Shown: positions 37,977-51,323, numbered from the stretch's first letter. The stretch is DNA of 64,000 bases from Ilex aquifolium (GCA_951799425.1 OX637402.1:4492001-4556000), one strand, 5' to 3'. A program made the numbers and translations. Notes: generated by a model not told the origin, from the letters alone.

Positions 37977-39178
37977 TGTTCAAGTTATGAAGATAATTAT
38001 TTTGTTTGAGAAGAAGATTTCAAGGATTAAGGCAAAGAAGTGGAACAAACAAGCTAATGAGGAAGAATGATTAAATCAGTCAATTTGACAAAGGGGCGGT
38101 ATTATGAGCATAACATTCAACTCAAATGTCCAATTGAGTTGATTCTTATGGGGATGGAAATAAGATTTCAAGGACTACAACTTCTTCTAAAATATAAAAT
38201 TAAGATTTGAATGATTTCATGGTGAACAATGGCATGGAAGTTGAAGGTTGTGCACATATGCTAACAATAAGGAGAATCAAACATATGCTCGATAATTGGG
38301 ATATAACTTTTTACTCCAATGTACAATTGATTTTATTCAAACAGAATTGGAATGAGGCTTCAAGGGCTACAACTTTGTTCAGAATAGCTTTGTTAGATTC
38401 AAACATTTTTTGGGTCAACATCAGCTTCGAAGTTGAGGGTACTACATAGTACTGGACAACCATAAATGAGATTCGGACTTCCGAATGCAAATTCAGAAGA
38501 CCTCCAAATTTGTTTTGAAAAATCATGTAGCATTTTGGAAGGCCTTGTAGATGTGTTCGTTGGAGCCTCTACCGACTAATTTTTAGACACCTTCTCTTGT
38601 GAATTTGCCTCAACTATGAAAGGTCATTGTAAGGCCAGAAGAAGTAAGAATTTTTTATGAGTTTTTGGCGACTCCTTGGGCATTCAAATTTTGATATAAA
38701 TATTGAAGAAAGATCATTATTGTGGGCTTTTGGTTAGAAGGTCTATTGTATTTTTTTCTCTCTTTGAATTTATTTCAGTGATTCTGTTTTATAAAGAGAG
38801 AATGAATTTCTTGTATTGATTGAGCTTGAAATTGTATGGGTGTGTCTTCACTTACCGAAGAAGATGAAGCTTGTAAGGGGTTTGATCTTCACTCGTTGAA
38901 GGAGATCGAAATAGTGAAAGAGAAACTCCAAGGAGGAGGCGGAATAGAGGACATATGCCATCATGGTTGAGTCGAACCTCTATAAATCTTGTTTGACATT
39001 CTTCTTCCTTACTACTCATTCACATCATCCATATTAAATTTCCTATTACATATAACATCTTATTCCTCATATAATTATTCACATTGTAAGAAGGATAAAA
39101 ATTCATGAAACCTCAAAATTAGTCATTCAGTCACACAACCCGATTCACCTATGCTCTTAGGTTGTATTTGGGCGAACA
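37977..39178 (+). repeat. probable 5' LTR of a Ty1/copia element
   Basis: The right end GAACA (39178) is two bases before a PBS. The left end TGTTC near 37977 is my best guess from the matching terminal inverted repeat. The region contains a block similar to family A (38301-38385, ATAACTTTTT to GGGCTACAA), a word cassette (TTCGGACTTCCGAA, 38471-38502) and a TATA box (GATATAAATA, about 38693-38702). Confidence 0.5.
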
Positions 39179-39180
39179 AT

Positions 39181-39192
39181 TGGTATCAGAGC
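39181..39192 (+). other. primer-binding site, initiator tRNA-Met
   Basis: TGGTATCAGAGC, two bases after the copia-type LTR end. Confidence 0.75.
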
Positions 39193-39302
39193 AAGGGCTC
39201 TACCTATTACGTGTAACAATATTATAGTTAAAAGATCATGAAATCCTTGGGAAACAACATTATTGAAGGCTAATGCATCACTAGATCAATATCATGTCTT
39301 TA

Positions 39303-41032
39303 CACTACAAGAAAATAAATTTTTTTGTGGCGACTTTTTGAGGCAGCAACTAATGCCGTCGGGAAAAAAATATGTTTTTGAGGTGCCTTTTTTTGCGGCA
39401 TTGGTTTGCCAGTTGTCTAAAATTTTTTTTTATGACAACAAATTTTCGTCCTGAATATTCTGCCGTAAATGGAAGGAAAACGTAGTTTATTTGTTAAGGC
39501 ATCAGTATCCGTGTAAATAACCTTCTGTGAAACTATGTAATTTTTTTGTTTTTATTGTCAAAGTAACAACATTTACTTATACCTAATTGCTCATTGCCTA
39601 CTTTCATCTCGATTCTCTAAGACGGTAACTTCTCCTCCCTCATCTCATCATCGCAGCCGAAACCACAATTACCCTTTTCCCCACTCGCTTCTCTTCTCCT
39701 CTCCATCACGGACATTGTCGCAACCGAATTGATCTTCTTCTTTTCATAGCCCAAGCCAACAAATCAACATAACTACCGCTACCATTACGTTCGAGCTTTG
39801 GTCTTCCCCAAATTAGTTTACCAACTACGACTAGAAGCGAAGTGTTCTCTCTGCAAAAGAAATTTCTTGTAATCATTATAATTTCTATTCTCATATTCAT
39901 TTCTTGTTCTGAATATTGCCATTGCTCATGAATGTTTTGCGTTATATAAGAATTTGGGCTTTATGTTTGATATTTTTGCCACTGCCCATGAACGATTTGC
40001 AAATTAGGGTTATCTAAGAATTTGAGTACATTTATGATTTGTTTTAAATTGGATGAATTTGTGAATTTCTAAATTTGTATTGCTGCGTTTTACTTGTATT
40101 CATGTAAATTCTTTTTGATAATTACACTGGAGACTTGACATTTGATCTTAGCTCTTGAGATGTTAAATGTTGTAATTGGCATAAACAGCTTCTGATCACC
40201 AGGTTGACTTTGAGTCCCTCCCACCACTACAGAATATTTGTTTGATTAATTGAATGAGATTCATAGGATCGTTTAATCATGAGTGGGAATTACGTTAAAG
40301 GTGAGTTGGTTTTGATATACTATTTTAAGCAACTCTTGTTATTTTGTTAATTGTTGATAGTATGAGAATGATCTCTAAAGATTTACAATACTTCGTTATT
40401 TTTTTCTTCTAGAGATTGGACTTGTATTTCGGAAATAAGTTTCATCCGGGGTGCTTTTTTGCTATAGGTGAGTTGGCTTTGATATTTTATTTCAAACAAT
40501 TTCTCTTATTGTTCATTTTTTATTGAAGCAGAATTCATCTTTAAAGATTCACGATGCTTCTTCTAGAGAGTGGATTTGGATTTCAGAAATAACTTTCATC
40601 AAGCGGGTTTGGGTCATGTCAAAGCATATGTATTTCAGTGAATGAGTCAATCCAAACACAACACAATTAACTAATTTAAATCTGACAGTACTTTGATTAC
40701 TATATAGGTGGCACGACATGAGTCATGTAATGAATATGTTGTGGTGGGTTATATGGGTCAAATGACTTGCTTGGGTTGCTTGGGTTTATATTCTTAGGTG
40801 AATAAGTAAAAATAAGCAACATACAATAGATTAGATGGTCTAGACTTCATTTTTTCTCCTTATATGGTGATGTAAAAAATCTAAAATTGAATGATTGTTT
40901 CGATCGAGTAATTTCATAAATGCCTTCTTTTTTCTGTTCATTCATTCAAATTGTTTTAAGTATTCATGCATGTCTTGTGAATATTTCTTATGCTTCTTTT
41001 GAAATTAATTCAGAAACGTGTTTTGATTGTTT
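39303..41032. other. left internal part of the CACTA element
   Basis: No gene is seen. CT-rich leader-like sequence lies at 39600-39720 and AT-rich sequence follows. Confidence 0.4.
40295..40612 (+). repeat. diverged tandem duplication, about 165-bp unit
   Basis: Copy 1 (about 40295-40455) and copy 2 (about 40465-40612) share GGTGAGTTGG, TTTGATAT, TCTAAAGATT/TTTAAAGATT, TTCTTCTAGAGA and GGAAATAA/AGAAATAA in the same order. Confidence 0.6.
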
Positions 41033-42813
41033 GCATATGTCACACCCCATCCTGAGAGACCTATTTGGTATCTCAAAGATGGAAGTATAACTTGACATGT
41101 GGTGATACATGCGCCTGTAATTCAAGAATGCCTTTAGAACCAATATTGCCACCTAATAACGTCATAAAACAGATAAACTATAGAACAGAGTACACAAATG
41201 TGTAATTTAAAACCAAAACAAAACATTAGGGAATTCATCCCTTACATCAACAAGGAAATAGATATTCCTGTACAATATGTACACAACCAGTTTCCTTAAT
41301 CTCCCTTCTTGACTTACTAGTGTCGTAGTAGACCCAACTCTAAACTTCAGCTTCTTGAAACCAAATATTTTCTCAGTGTACTGCACATCATAATAAATGA
41401 AAATATAAAAAATATGGATCAAATATCATTTCACTAAAATATGTTCACAATTTGAGGAGAATGACAAAAGCAAAGTGTTTCAACTCACTTTGTAATTCTG
41501 ATAAAAAAAAAACCTCAATTTGTAATCTCAAATCACTGCCAAAATAACAACACAATAAATAATCCACATGTGCTATGAGTCAACAACAATATTTAAGTAA
41601 TGTCAAGCTATCTACAACATATAAGTAATGTCAAGCTATCTCATGACAACTGTGTAGTGTCTAAATTAACAACATGTAAGCAATGTCAAGCTATCTAACA
41701 ACTTTGGCACAGTTGATGCTACTCAAATCACAAGTTTTTCAACAAACCAAAAATTTTTCAATAAACCACAAGCTTTTCAACAAAACATATTTGATCCATT
41801 ATTTTCTCAATTCAATATAAATCAAATCATCAAAACTTCATTGCACATAGTGAAAAGTAATTCATATGTCATATACTTTTATTTTCAATTATTATGAAGT
41901 AGTGCACTTCACCTGTCATCGCCAACCAACACATCACTCAGCTTAATGCTCGATCCCTAAGTGGAATCGATATAATATCTTATGGATCTAATACAAATCA
42001 TATAATCATACACAATGAGTTTCAACTCCAAATAACTCAATGGATGCAACGTATGCATATGAGCATATTTCATTTTAAGTTTTGTTCTTCCGATTCAACT
42101 CGACTTAAATCAAGACAAACTCCAATCCCATGGCCTAAATAACTCAACATGCAACTAAATGAGTTAGAATTAAACTTCTTAAGGTTTCTAATGATAGATC
42201 ATATACTATTGGAAAAGTCTCTAAGTATAGTTTTTAACAAAATTGATAATGCATCAATTTGAGTTTTTTACAAAAGTTATGCCCATTTTACTAAAGGGTG
42301 TCAAAGTTGTCCAATACACCTCATATCTAAATTTTTCAATATTTTGTTTCTTTGATCCAAACCAATCCAATTTATTTTACTCAAACATTTCCTTAAACAC
42401 TTTCTATGTATTAAAATAATATGAGAACCCATCACATGAGTTTAATTAAAACAAGATTCTATCCTTGCCAATATAACAAGAATCCAAATTAACAATAAAG
42501 TAGACTTTCTAAGCATTCTAACCATTGGTCATGAGCTAAAATCGGAGTTCTATGTGAAGAGTTATGTTAATTTGTTTATAAAGGTACTAAGTTGATTTTT
42601 TTCCATCAGTTGCAGCATTTCAATCAACTTCAAATAGATGCCAGCTTTACACAAATAAAATTAGGTTCTGTATCATATGTGGTTAGAAAGATCTATCAGT
42701 TTGTGTTCTAACCAAAAAAAAAAGGGTGCACGAATCCGAATTTTCAAGAGAGAGTTATTGTCGTTTTTCTATTAGATGTGTAGTCTGTCTAACAAAAACG
42801 AGATTACTACTAC

Positions 42814-45349
42814 TGTAAAACCCGAAAAAATTTGAATTTTTATAAAAAAGGTAAAACGGTAATTTACCACTACGGTACGGATTGAAAACTCAAATTTTTC
42901 TAGAACTCGGATAATGAAAACTGACCTAACCGTTGGATTCGTCTCGCGAAATCTAGTCACCATGTCAATTTTCGTTGAATTTCGAGACAGTGAAATTTTT
43001 CATGTTTTACGGGGCGATCGAGTGCTGCGTGACCATAATAAACGAGATCGAAAAGTAAATTACGAAAAGTGAAAAATAATTTAAAGCTATTTTAAATAAA
43101 AATATTTTGAACTTGAACCGGGACGAAATTTAATTGTTTCGGGAAGAAATCGGACCCGAGAGTGGAGGACGTATAGCGTAACAAGGGCTAAGTGTTTGGA
43201 GAGTATAAATAGGGGAGAAAATCAGATTTTCTCCCCATTTCTCAGCTGGGTTTTACATTGGAAGGAAGAGAGGGAAAAAGAGAGAGTTCTCCAACTTCTT
43301 TCTACGATCTACGGCTCTCCATTTGACGAAATTCTTCAGGCTAAGAACCAAAGTTGATCTATGTGATGAGGGCTACGACTACGTACCAAAAATCGTGGAT
43401 TTCACCGAAGTTTCAAAGACATATTTTTTGGAAATCAAGGGTTAGAGCTTGGTTTGGGTATTTTGGAGCTTTCTATAACTTGTATTACGCTTCAAGAGGT
43501 AAGGTTCATTTCCTAATTAGGTTTATTTCCAACCTAGGATTGATATATAGAATGAGTAGGGTGTTAGAGATGTAATCTCATGTATAACACTTACCTATTG
43601 TAGTTGAAATGTGGGAAATGGGTATTAAGAATGGTTAATATCAATTCTAGCATGAACTAGGTATGTAGAAATTACTTGTTTGTGATTTCTTGAAAAATGT
43701 GATTATTTGGGTATAATATGTGTTACATAATTTTGTGCCTTGAAGGTGTTTGATTAAATGCCTATTTGGATTAAGTGTGTTATTTGCATTGATTATGTCA
43801 TAACATGTTTGAGACTTGATGTTAGTAGATGTTAGTATATGTATATGATATATTGACATTGAGGTTGTTGATGGATATTGAAATGTTCATAATGTGCTTA
43901 TGACATATTGAACATGGTTGAGAATTGCAATTGTACAATTACATTGCATATGCACGGGTAGCATCACATTCGTGGGCAATTGACATGAATGTGGGTGTGT
44001 GTGTGCATGTTTTTGGCTCAAACACCATTCTTGGTGGTTGAGGCGTGGACTCGGGAAGGTTGGACCTAGGTCCGACTGAGTTACATGGTTGCATGAAAAA
44101 CTTGTGTCGGGTATAGCAAGCAGGGCTAGATTCTCCCTCGGGTGCAAGACCTAGTTACTGGTTTATACACTTCCGTCGGTGGAAGTCCAAAAAAGTGTAT
44201 CGGTGTGCGGAACTGGCAGTGAGACACCAAAATTCATCTACCTAACAAAGACACATGGTTTATTTTAAAAGGTCATTGGATGTGTAACATTAATGGCGGG
44301 GGTTTGGAATACCCAGATTCATACGCATGACATTGCATGTGTTGAGGGAGCCGATAAAAGCTCGGGTTAAGTTGCATGTGTGAGTCTCATCTCATAACAT
44401 GTCATGACATAAAGAATCCATTATGAATTGCATATTCTTGAATGGATTATTTGTTGCTTGTTGAAATTGCATGTGAACATTTCATATGCATTTAGGTTGA
44501 AAAGTACCGTATTTAAGAGATAACCTATTGAGCGTGGCTCACCATTTATGGGGACAATATTTCTGGTGCAAGACATACATCGATGGATGGCTCTCACACG
44601 GGCCCTCATTGTTGAAGAAAAGCCGAAATGTGGCTTTTAAACTATGTTTTTTTGTAAAACTAATATGTATTTTAGTTTTGGACATGTAATCATATGTAAA
44701 GAATTGTAAAAGAACTCATATGAACTGTGTTTTGTTTAAAAATGTATGTTTTATGAGTTTGGGTTGATGATGTATGAGGTTGGAATGAATTGGAATTGAA
44801 AATGGATGGAATCGGGGAAAAACTAGGAAGACCTACCGGTTGAACGATGAGCTCTTCTACTGGTAGAACATTTTCAGTAGGCTTATTCTACCAGTAGAAC
44901 ATCGAATTTTGCCGGCAGAACATTTTTGGTGAGTTTTCCTACTGGTAGAACTCTACTAAACCTACTGGTAGAACAATTCTAGAAGGTTTTTCTACCGGTA
45001 GAACATAGACATCTTCTACCAGTAGGTTTTCTTTAATTTTCATAAATTCAATATGCTTTTGCTCAGCTTCGGGTCTTGAGTTCCTTTATTCAAATGATGT
45101 AAATGAACAATAATTGAGTATAAATCGTTGTATATTAGACCTTGGATGGGTCATATGATTGAATTGTACACATGTATGCATTTGGGGGTGCTCGGTACAA
45201 GGGAGACTCTGTCCAAACTTTGTGTTGTCTGTGATCCCAGTAAAAGAGATGTATCGTGGTGTCGAGTTATGCGACATTCACGGGTATTTCTGCGGGTTGA
45301 TGGGTGATTAATGGGTTGACAAAGGAACCCTGATTTTAGGGGCGTCACA
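42814..45349 (+). repeat. 5' LTR, family D
   Basis: 2536 bp, TGTAAAACCCG to GGCGTCACA. TATA box TATAAATA is at 43204-43211, the splice donor CAAGAG|GTAAGG at 43499, and an array of palindromic words at 44831-45030. Confidence 0.85.
44831..45030. repeat. array of CTACYGGTAG-type palindromic words in LTR D
   Basis: About ten words of the type CTACCGGTAG, CTACTGGTAG or CTACCAGTAG, each followed by AAC and spaced 15-30 bp, lie within 200 bp. The same array type occurs, inverted and forward, at 51068-51470. Confidence 0.8.
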
Positions 45350-45352
45350 GCT

Positions 45353-45364
45353 TGGTATCAGAGC
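45353..45364 (+). other. primer-binding site, initiator tRNA-Met
   Basis: TGGTATCAGAGC, three bases after LTR D. Confidence 0.85.
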
Positions 45365-45591
45365 TTAGGTTTCAGATTTACCTAGGGCTTGCAGGGCATG
45401 GGTCTAGGCCATTGCATCCATTGTGCATTACATGTTATGTGCTTTAAATGATACATGTTATATGTAATGTGAATAATATGCATGATTAAATGTGTATGGA
45501 AAAGAGACACTAGGGTTAGAGAATAGAACCTTGGGGGTCAGAAAGAGGAGGAACGGGACGTTCATGGTATAAATGTCTACTAGTGGGTGGC

Positions 45592-47252
45592 TGATTAGCA
45601 CAAAACATTGCATATTTCATGTGCAATTACATTCCTTTTTCACTTGCTTTTGCAGATTAAATGAGCGGAATTGCACTATTTGAGCTATTAACGAAGATTC
45701 GTTGTGTTTGCAGAGAAAAGGGGTTAAATGATGATAGATAAGCCCTCTCATGGTGTTTAAGACAATTGGAGTTGAGAACGAGGCTTGAGGAGAGCTCTGG
45801 AGGTGGAGGAACCAAGATTTTTGCAAAACCAGGAAAACCTACCGGTAGGTTTTGGCTACTGTCCTACACCTACCGCCAAACCTACCGATAGGTTGAGCCC
45901 ACTGGAGTGAAACCTACCGGTAAGTTTCCATCGACCTACCGGTAGGTTTTCCTGAAAAGTGCCAGATTCTGCATGTCAAGCTCTGCCTTCTTGGGGGTCC
46001 CATCAGACATTCTCCTACCTGTTCCTGACACACCTTACACAATGGACATCCCTCTTGCACCTACATTGGACTTTTGGAGCTTTGATCATCAATGTGTAGA
46101 GAGGAGAGAGAAGGTGCTGGGTGTGGAGATAAGGCCTACACCAACCCTGTCCAGCCCATCCCTTCCAGCCCCTATGGAGGGAGATCACATCACACAGCTA
46201 TGGCATCACTCCATGGATGTTTTTGGAGAAAAAAAAAAGAGGACTCCATTATTCTGGAGATAGAAGATACATTGGAATATAGAGAGAGAGAGTGCAAGGA
46301 AGAAGATGAATAGTGCTAGAGAGAGAAGTTAATGTTTTTCCATTTTCTTTCCATACATTGCCTTGTAATCCATTGTAAGACCTTTCTAAGCTTTGTTTGA
46401 AGTCTTTAATGCTAGTTATTTCAAGTTGCTTTGAAGTTTAATCGTATATTCAAGCTTTTACCATTAATGCATTCATGTTCTTCATTTTCTTAGCTTAAAA
46501 TGGGTAGTAAATGCATTCTCTTTTAGTTTATGTTTTCTTGCATTAACTTAGCTACAATCTTCATATCTTTATAATGTCTTCTTATTACATTGTTGTTTTT
46601 ACCTTAAGCATGAGTATCTAAGTTCTTAAGTTGGCTAATCCAAGGGAGACCTCCACTTGGGTATGCCATTACAACTCATCTTCTTTCCTCCTCTCAGAGT
46701 ACGATGGCTCGGTTTGACTGGGTTGAGGGTGGACGAGATTGTGAGTCTTTGATATCCCGTAGGCCTGGTCACGGGTTATGCTTGGCTCCTTACTTCCATC
46801 TCGTCCCTAGCTTCCCACGAATCAATCATACATCTATTCTCTATTGGAGGAAAGACTCAAGTTGTCTTGGCATCCCCATTGGAGTGAACCCTTTGGATTA
46901 GCCAACACTTGTTTCCCATTCCAAATTCATCATCACACAAATCACAAACCAATTCCAAACAACAAAATATTTTACACTTTTCTTTCACCAAAATCACCTT
47001 CTACATGATTCACATCCTTCCCTGAGGAGACGACCTTGGAGTACTCTCCAAGTAAAATACAACACGTAAAAGTCTTCTTGTGCTTGGGAAGCATTTTTGT
47101 TCACTCACACATTTTATTTTTCACCATTCCCTTGCCCTTTCTTTTGACATCATTCCAAGGGAGAGTGACACTCCCCCCTTTCACACATACATCATACATA
47201 CATTGAGGGAAGATGTTAGGAGGTTAGGAACAACAAGGAAAACATTCAAGCA
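45592..47252 (+). mobile_element. solo LTR, family B, copy 2 (B2)
   Basis: A 1661-bp insert starting TGATTAGCAC and ending TTCAAGCA, flanked by TSD GTGGC (45587-45591 and 47253-47257). It matches B1 in order over most of its length, with many substitutions. It sits in the gag leader of the family D element. Open frames (for example 45973-46263) are not conserved in B1. Confidence 0.85.
45830..45957. repeat. palindromic-word cassette of solo LTR B2
   Basis: Words ACCTACCGGTAGGT (first and last), ACCTACCGATAGGT and ACCTACCGGTAAGT are spread over 128 bp, with ACTGGAGTG between them as in B1. The whole cassette is bounded by AGGAAAACC and GGTTTTCCT, an inverted pair. Confidence 0.8.
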
Positions 47253-47362
47253 GTGGCACATACCCTACTAGTGAGACAATGAGAGAAATCTCAAAGTTTT
47301 GACTTTGATCCCTACCTTGGGATACTAAGTTAGTGCTCTATTTCTATTTGACATGTGTGTAG

Positions 47363-50300
47363 ATGGAAAATAGAGGAAGAGGGCGCGGCCAAGGAGGTGG
47401 GTGGAACAACAACCAACCACCACCTACCTTGACCAACAAGCCTTTAGGGAGGCTATTGGCACTATGGAGGTTACCTTTACACAAGCACTGACTTTTATGG
47501 GAGGGGCGGATCTGATGGTGACAGACCATTGGTTCCAACAAGTTGACAAGATCTTAGAGGCTATGGAGATCACCTCCGATGCCACTAAGATAAGACTAGC
47601 TGCATTCTAGCTTGAAGTAGAAGCCCATCTGTGGTGGGATTGAGCAAAGCCCTCGAAGAACTTAGATGTGATGACATGGGGAGAGTTCCGGGAGCTCTTC
47701 ATGGGCAAGTACTTCCCATCGGCCGTTCGACATGCAAAAGTCCGAGAATTATTGGATTTGAAGCAGGGGACTATGACAGTGATGGAATACGTGGCTAAGT
47801 TCACTGAGTTAGCCCATTTCGTTGATGATTATGTGTCCACAGATATGGCCAAAGTGAGGAGGTTTGAGGATGGGTTGAAGTTGTCCATCCGGGGGAAGAT
47901 TGTGGGGCACTGCCTACAGGATTTGGACTCGATGGTCGAGACGACCATGACCATTGAGAGGGAGGTCGATGATGCAAGGAGCATCCGGGACGCGGGTGCT
48001 AAGGACAAGAAGAAGGAGGGTCAATCCTTTTCTTCTAGTTCGAGGAAGAAACAAAAGACTTCTACCCCATAAGGGTTTCAAGGACAAGGCCTAAGCAATC
48101 AAGGCCAAGGCCATGGTCAATCCTCCCAAGGCGGGAGACACTTCATGACTTCTTCTCAAGCAGGCCAGAGGACTTGTTTCATATGCCACTAGCCGGGTCA
48201 CATGAAGTGGGATTGTCCACAGAGGTAGGGATCCTAGAGCTATGGGACATCCCAGTCCTAGTCATCGGTGGGGAATACACAGACTTATTTCAAACCTCCC
48301 TACCCTACCATAGGCCAGGGAAGCTAGTATCAGTTCTAGGGTGCTACACAAGCCCCTACTACTTCACGAGCGGGGACTTCGCAATCAGGCCAGATGGGCC
48401 AGGGCATGGGCCGAGGACGAGGACAGGGCTTACAAGCCGGGACTTCGGGGATCCAGGGGCGAGTCTACGCCATCACACCCCAAACTGAGCCAGTGGATCA
48501 GTCGGTTATTCAGGGTACATTTCTACTCTCTCGCTTATGGGCAAGGGTATTATTTGACTCTAGTGCATCGCATTCATTTATTTCTACATCATGTGTGAGG
48601 GATTTGGGCTTAGAGGTTGAGACCTTGGAAGAGCCATTGCATGTGAGTTCTCCCCAAGGAGTTAGGGTATGCATTGATCAGATAAGTTGGGGTTGTGAGC
48701 TAGAAATCTTAGGGATTCTACTCACCGTGGACCTTATGGTCATGGACATGTCGGAGTTTGATGTCATCTTTAGGATGGATTGGTTGACAGCACACCGAGT
48801 TGTCATTCACTGTGATCGGAAGAGGGTCACTGCCTACACACCGGAGGGTCACTGCCTACACACTGGAGGGTGTTTATTTCAAGTTTCAGGGGGAGAAACA
48901 CGATGTTTTACCCTAAGTAGTGTATGATTCCCATTGTCACGGGACAGTTGATGGGTTGGCTAGCAAGCCTTACCTTGGAGGACGAGGCGAGACAGGAGTT
49001 GGGTCTACCTCGGGTGGTTTGTGAGTATGAGGGCGTTTTTTCGGACAAACTACTGGGATTACCTCCACATAGGGATGTAGATTTCACCATTGAGTTACAC
49101 CCCGGTACATCGCCCATTTCTATGACTCCGCATAGAATAACACCTATAGAGTTGCAAGAACTCAAGGTCCAATTGTAAGAATTGATGGACAAGGGCTTCA
49201 TTAGACTGAGTATCACTCCTTGGGGCGCTCCGGTGTTATTTTCCAAGAAGAAGGACAAGACCCTTCGGCTATGCATGTATTACTGGTAGTTGAATCGGGT
49301 TACTATCAATAATAGATACCCTTTTCCGCGAATTGATGACTTGTTTGATCAGCTGAGAGGGGCGCAGGTCTACTCCAAGATAGATCTATGCACGGGTTAC
49401 CATCAGTTGAGGATTAGGGAGGCGGATATCCCTGAGACGAAGTTTAGGAAGTGGTATGAGCATTTCGAGTTCACTGTGATGCCTTTTAGGTTGACCGAAT
49501 GCCCTGACGACATTCATGGATCTCATGCATAGGGTGTTCCAACCCTACCTAGATCAATTTTTCGTGGTCTTTGTTGACAACATCTTGATCTACTCCAAGT
49601 CTAAGGAGGAGCATGAGGGTCACTTGAGGGTTGTTCTCCAGACCTTGAGGGACCATCAGTTGTATGCCAAGTTCAGCAAGTGTGAATTTTGGCTCACGGA
49701 GGTGAAATTTTTGGGACATGTGGTGTCAGCTTCGGGTGTCTCCGTGGACCCGGAGAAGGTTAAGGCAGTCATGAGTTGGGAGAGGCCAAGGTCAGTCTTC
49801 GAGATATGCAGTTTCTTGGGATTGGCGGGGGTATTACAGGAGGTTCATTGAGGACTTCTCCTGACTAGCTACACCTATGACGAGATTGACCTGGAAGGAG
49901 CTCAAGTTTCAGTGGGATGACTCGTGTGAGAGGGCATTCCAAGAGTTAAAGGGGAGGCTTACTTCAGCTCCTATTTTGATAGTTCCGGAGTGGGGACAGA
50001 GGTACACCGTGTATTGTGATGCCTCCAAGGATGGACTGAGGTGTGTTTTGATGCAGTCTAGGAGGGTGGTGACTTATGGTTCTCGGCAGTTAAAGAGCCA
50101 AGAGCATAACTACCCCACGCACGACATGGAGTTGGTGGGCATTATCTTTGCCTTGAAGGCTTGGCACCACTATTTGTATGGTAAGCAGTTTGAGGTGTTT
50201 TTGGACCACAAAAGTCTAAAGTATATCTTTACACAGTGAGACCTCAACATGAGGTAACGCAGGTGGATGGAGTATATAGATGACTATGACTTCACTTTGC

Positions 50301-50748
50301 ATTACCATCCCGGTAAGGGAAACGTGGTGGCTGATGCACTCAGTCGGAAGTCATAGGGAGTCTTGGCTAGTGTGGCTTCCCGGGAGTGGCAGATGCTTGA
50401 AACTGTGGGACAGTTCGAGTTGCACTATAGGGGTCAGGCTCAGGGCACTTTGGGAAGTTTGGTGGCTACGCCTTCCCTACTGAGCAGAGTGATCGAGTCC
50501 CAGAGGCAGGACACATATATATTATCCATCAGGGACTGGGTACAGGTGACGAGGCTGGGCCATTCACGCGGATGGTAATCTTTGGTTTAGGGGAAGGGTT
50601 GTAGTTCCCCAGTCTGCGGATCTGAGAGATGAGATCCTTACAGAGATTCATTGCTTCCGTTTTGTGTGCATTCAGGTGGCATGAAGATGTACCATGATCT
50701 TTGTCGCAAGTACTACTGGAGTGGGATGAAGAGGCACGTTAGAGATTT
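47363..50748 (+). pseudogene. chromovirus gag-pol, broken and truncated in integrase
   Basis: The ATG at 47363 (MENRGRGRGQGG) resembles the start of the 10-kb element. In order: gag (47401-48072, with frame changes near 47430 and a stop near 47642), a zinc knuckle with a stop codon inside (near 48190), protease (48530-48790, DSSASHSF in place of DSGASHSF), RT (48924-49851, with FVDN in place of FVDD near 49570), RNase H (49877-50239) and the start of integrase. It ends at 50748 where an inverted LTR tail begins. The changed protease and RT motifs add to the stops and frame changes, so no activity is expected. Confidence 0.85.
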
Positions 50749-51323
50749 TGTGACGCCCCCAAAATCGGGGGTCATTTGTCAACCTGTTGATCACCCATCA
50801 ACCCGCAGAATTACTCGTGAATGCCGCATAACTCGACACCACGACATGACATCTCCATTACCGGGATCATAACAACACAGTTTGGGCAGAGTCTCCCTTG
50901 TATCGGGCACTCCCAAACGCGTAACATGTATACATTTAATCACATGACCCATTCGAGGTCTAATATACATCAATTTACTCTCATTTATTGTCCATTTATA
51001 TAATTTGAACAAAAGAACCCAAGACCCAAAGGCCTAGTAAAAGCATTTCAAGATTTGAGATTTGAACAAAACCTACCGGTAGAAGATGTACAAGTCTTAC
51101 CGGTAAAAAAAGGCTACTGGAAAAGTTCTACTGGTAGGAATGCCAACGTCCTACCGGTAGAAAAACTCACTGGAATTGTTCTACTGCAAAACTTGACGTT
51201 CTACCGGTAGGAAAATTCACTGGAATTGCTCTACCGCAAAACTTGACGTTCTACCGGTAGGAAATGCCTACTGGAAAAGTTCTATAGGTAGAAGAGCTCA
51301 TCGTTCTGCCGGTAGGTCTTCCC
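50749..51323 (-). repeat. LTR D tail in reverse orientation
   Basis: It starts TGTGACGCCCCC and is the reverse complement of the last 530-575 bp of LTR D, including the word array, as far as GGTAGGTCTTCCC (51323). Confidence 0.8.

Larger units (their letters stand above)
43499..47362 (+). other. candidate leader intron, interrupted by solo LTR B2
   Basis: Donor GTAAGG at 43499. The acceptor TGTGTGTAG ends at 47362, directly before the gag ATG (47363). The layout is the same as in the 10-kb element. The PBS lies inside. Confidence 0.4.

Noticed and set aside
38207-38449. 80-codon frame possibly encoding a host protein
   Set aside because: It overlaps the conserved LTR block that is non-coding in family A, and no domain is visible.
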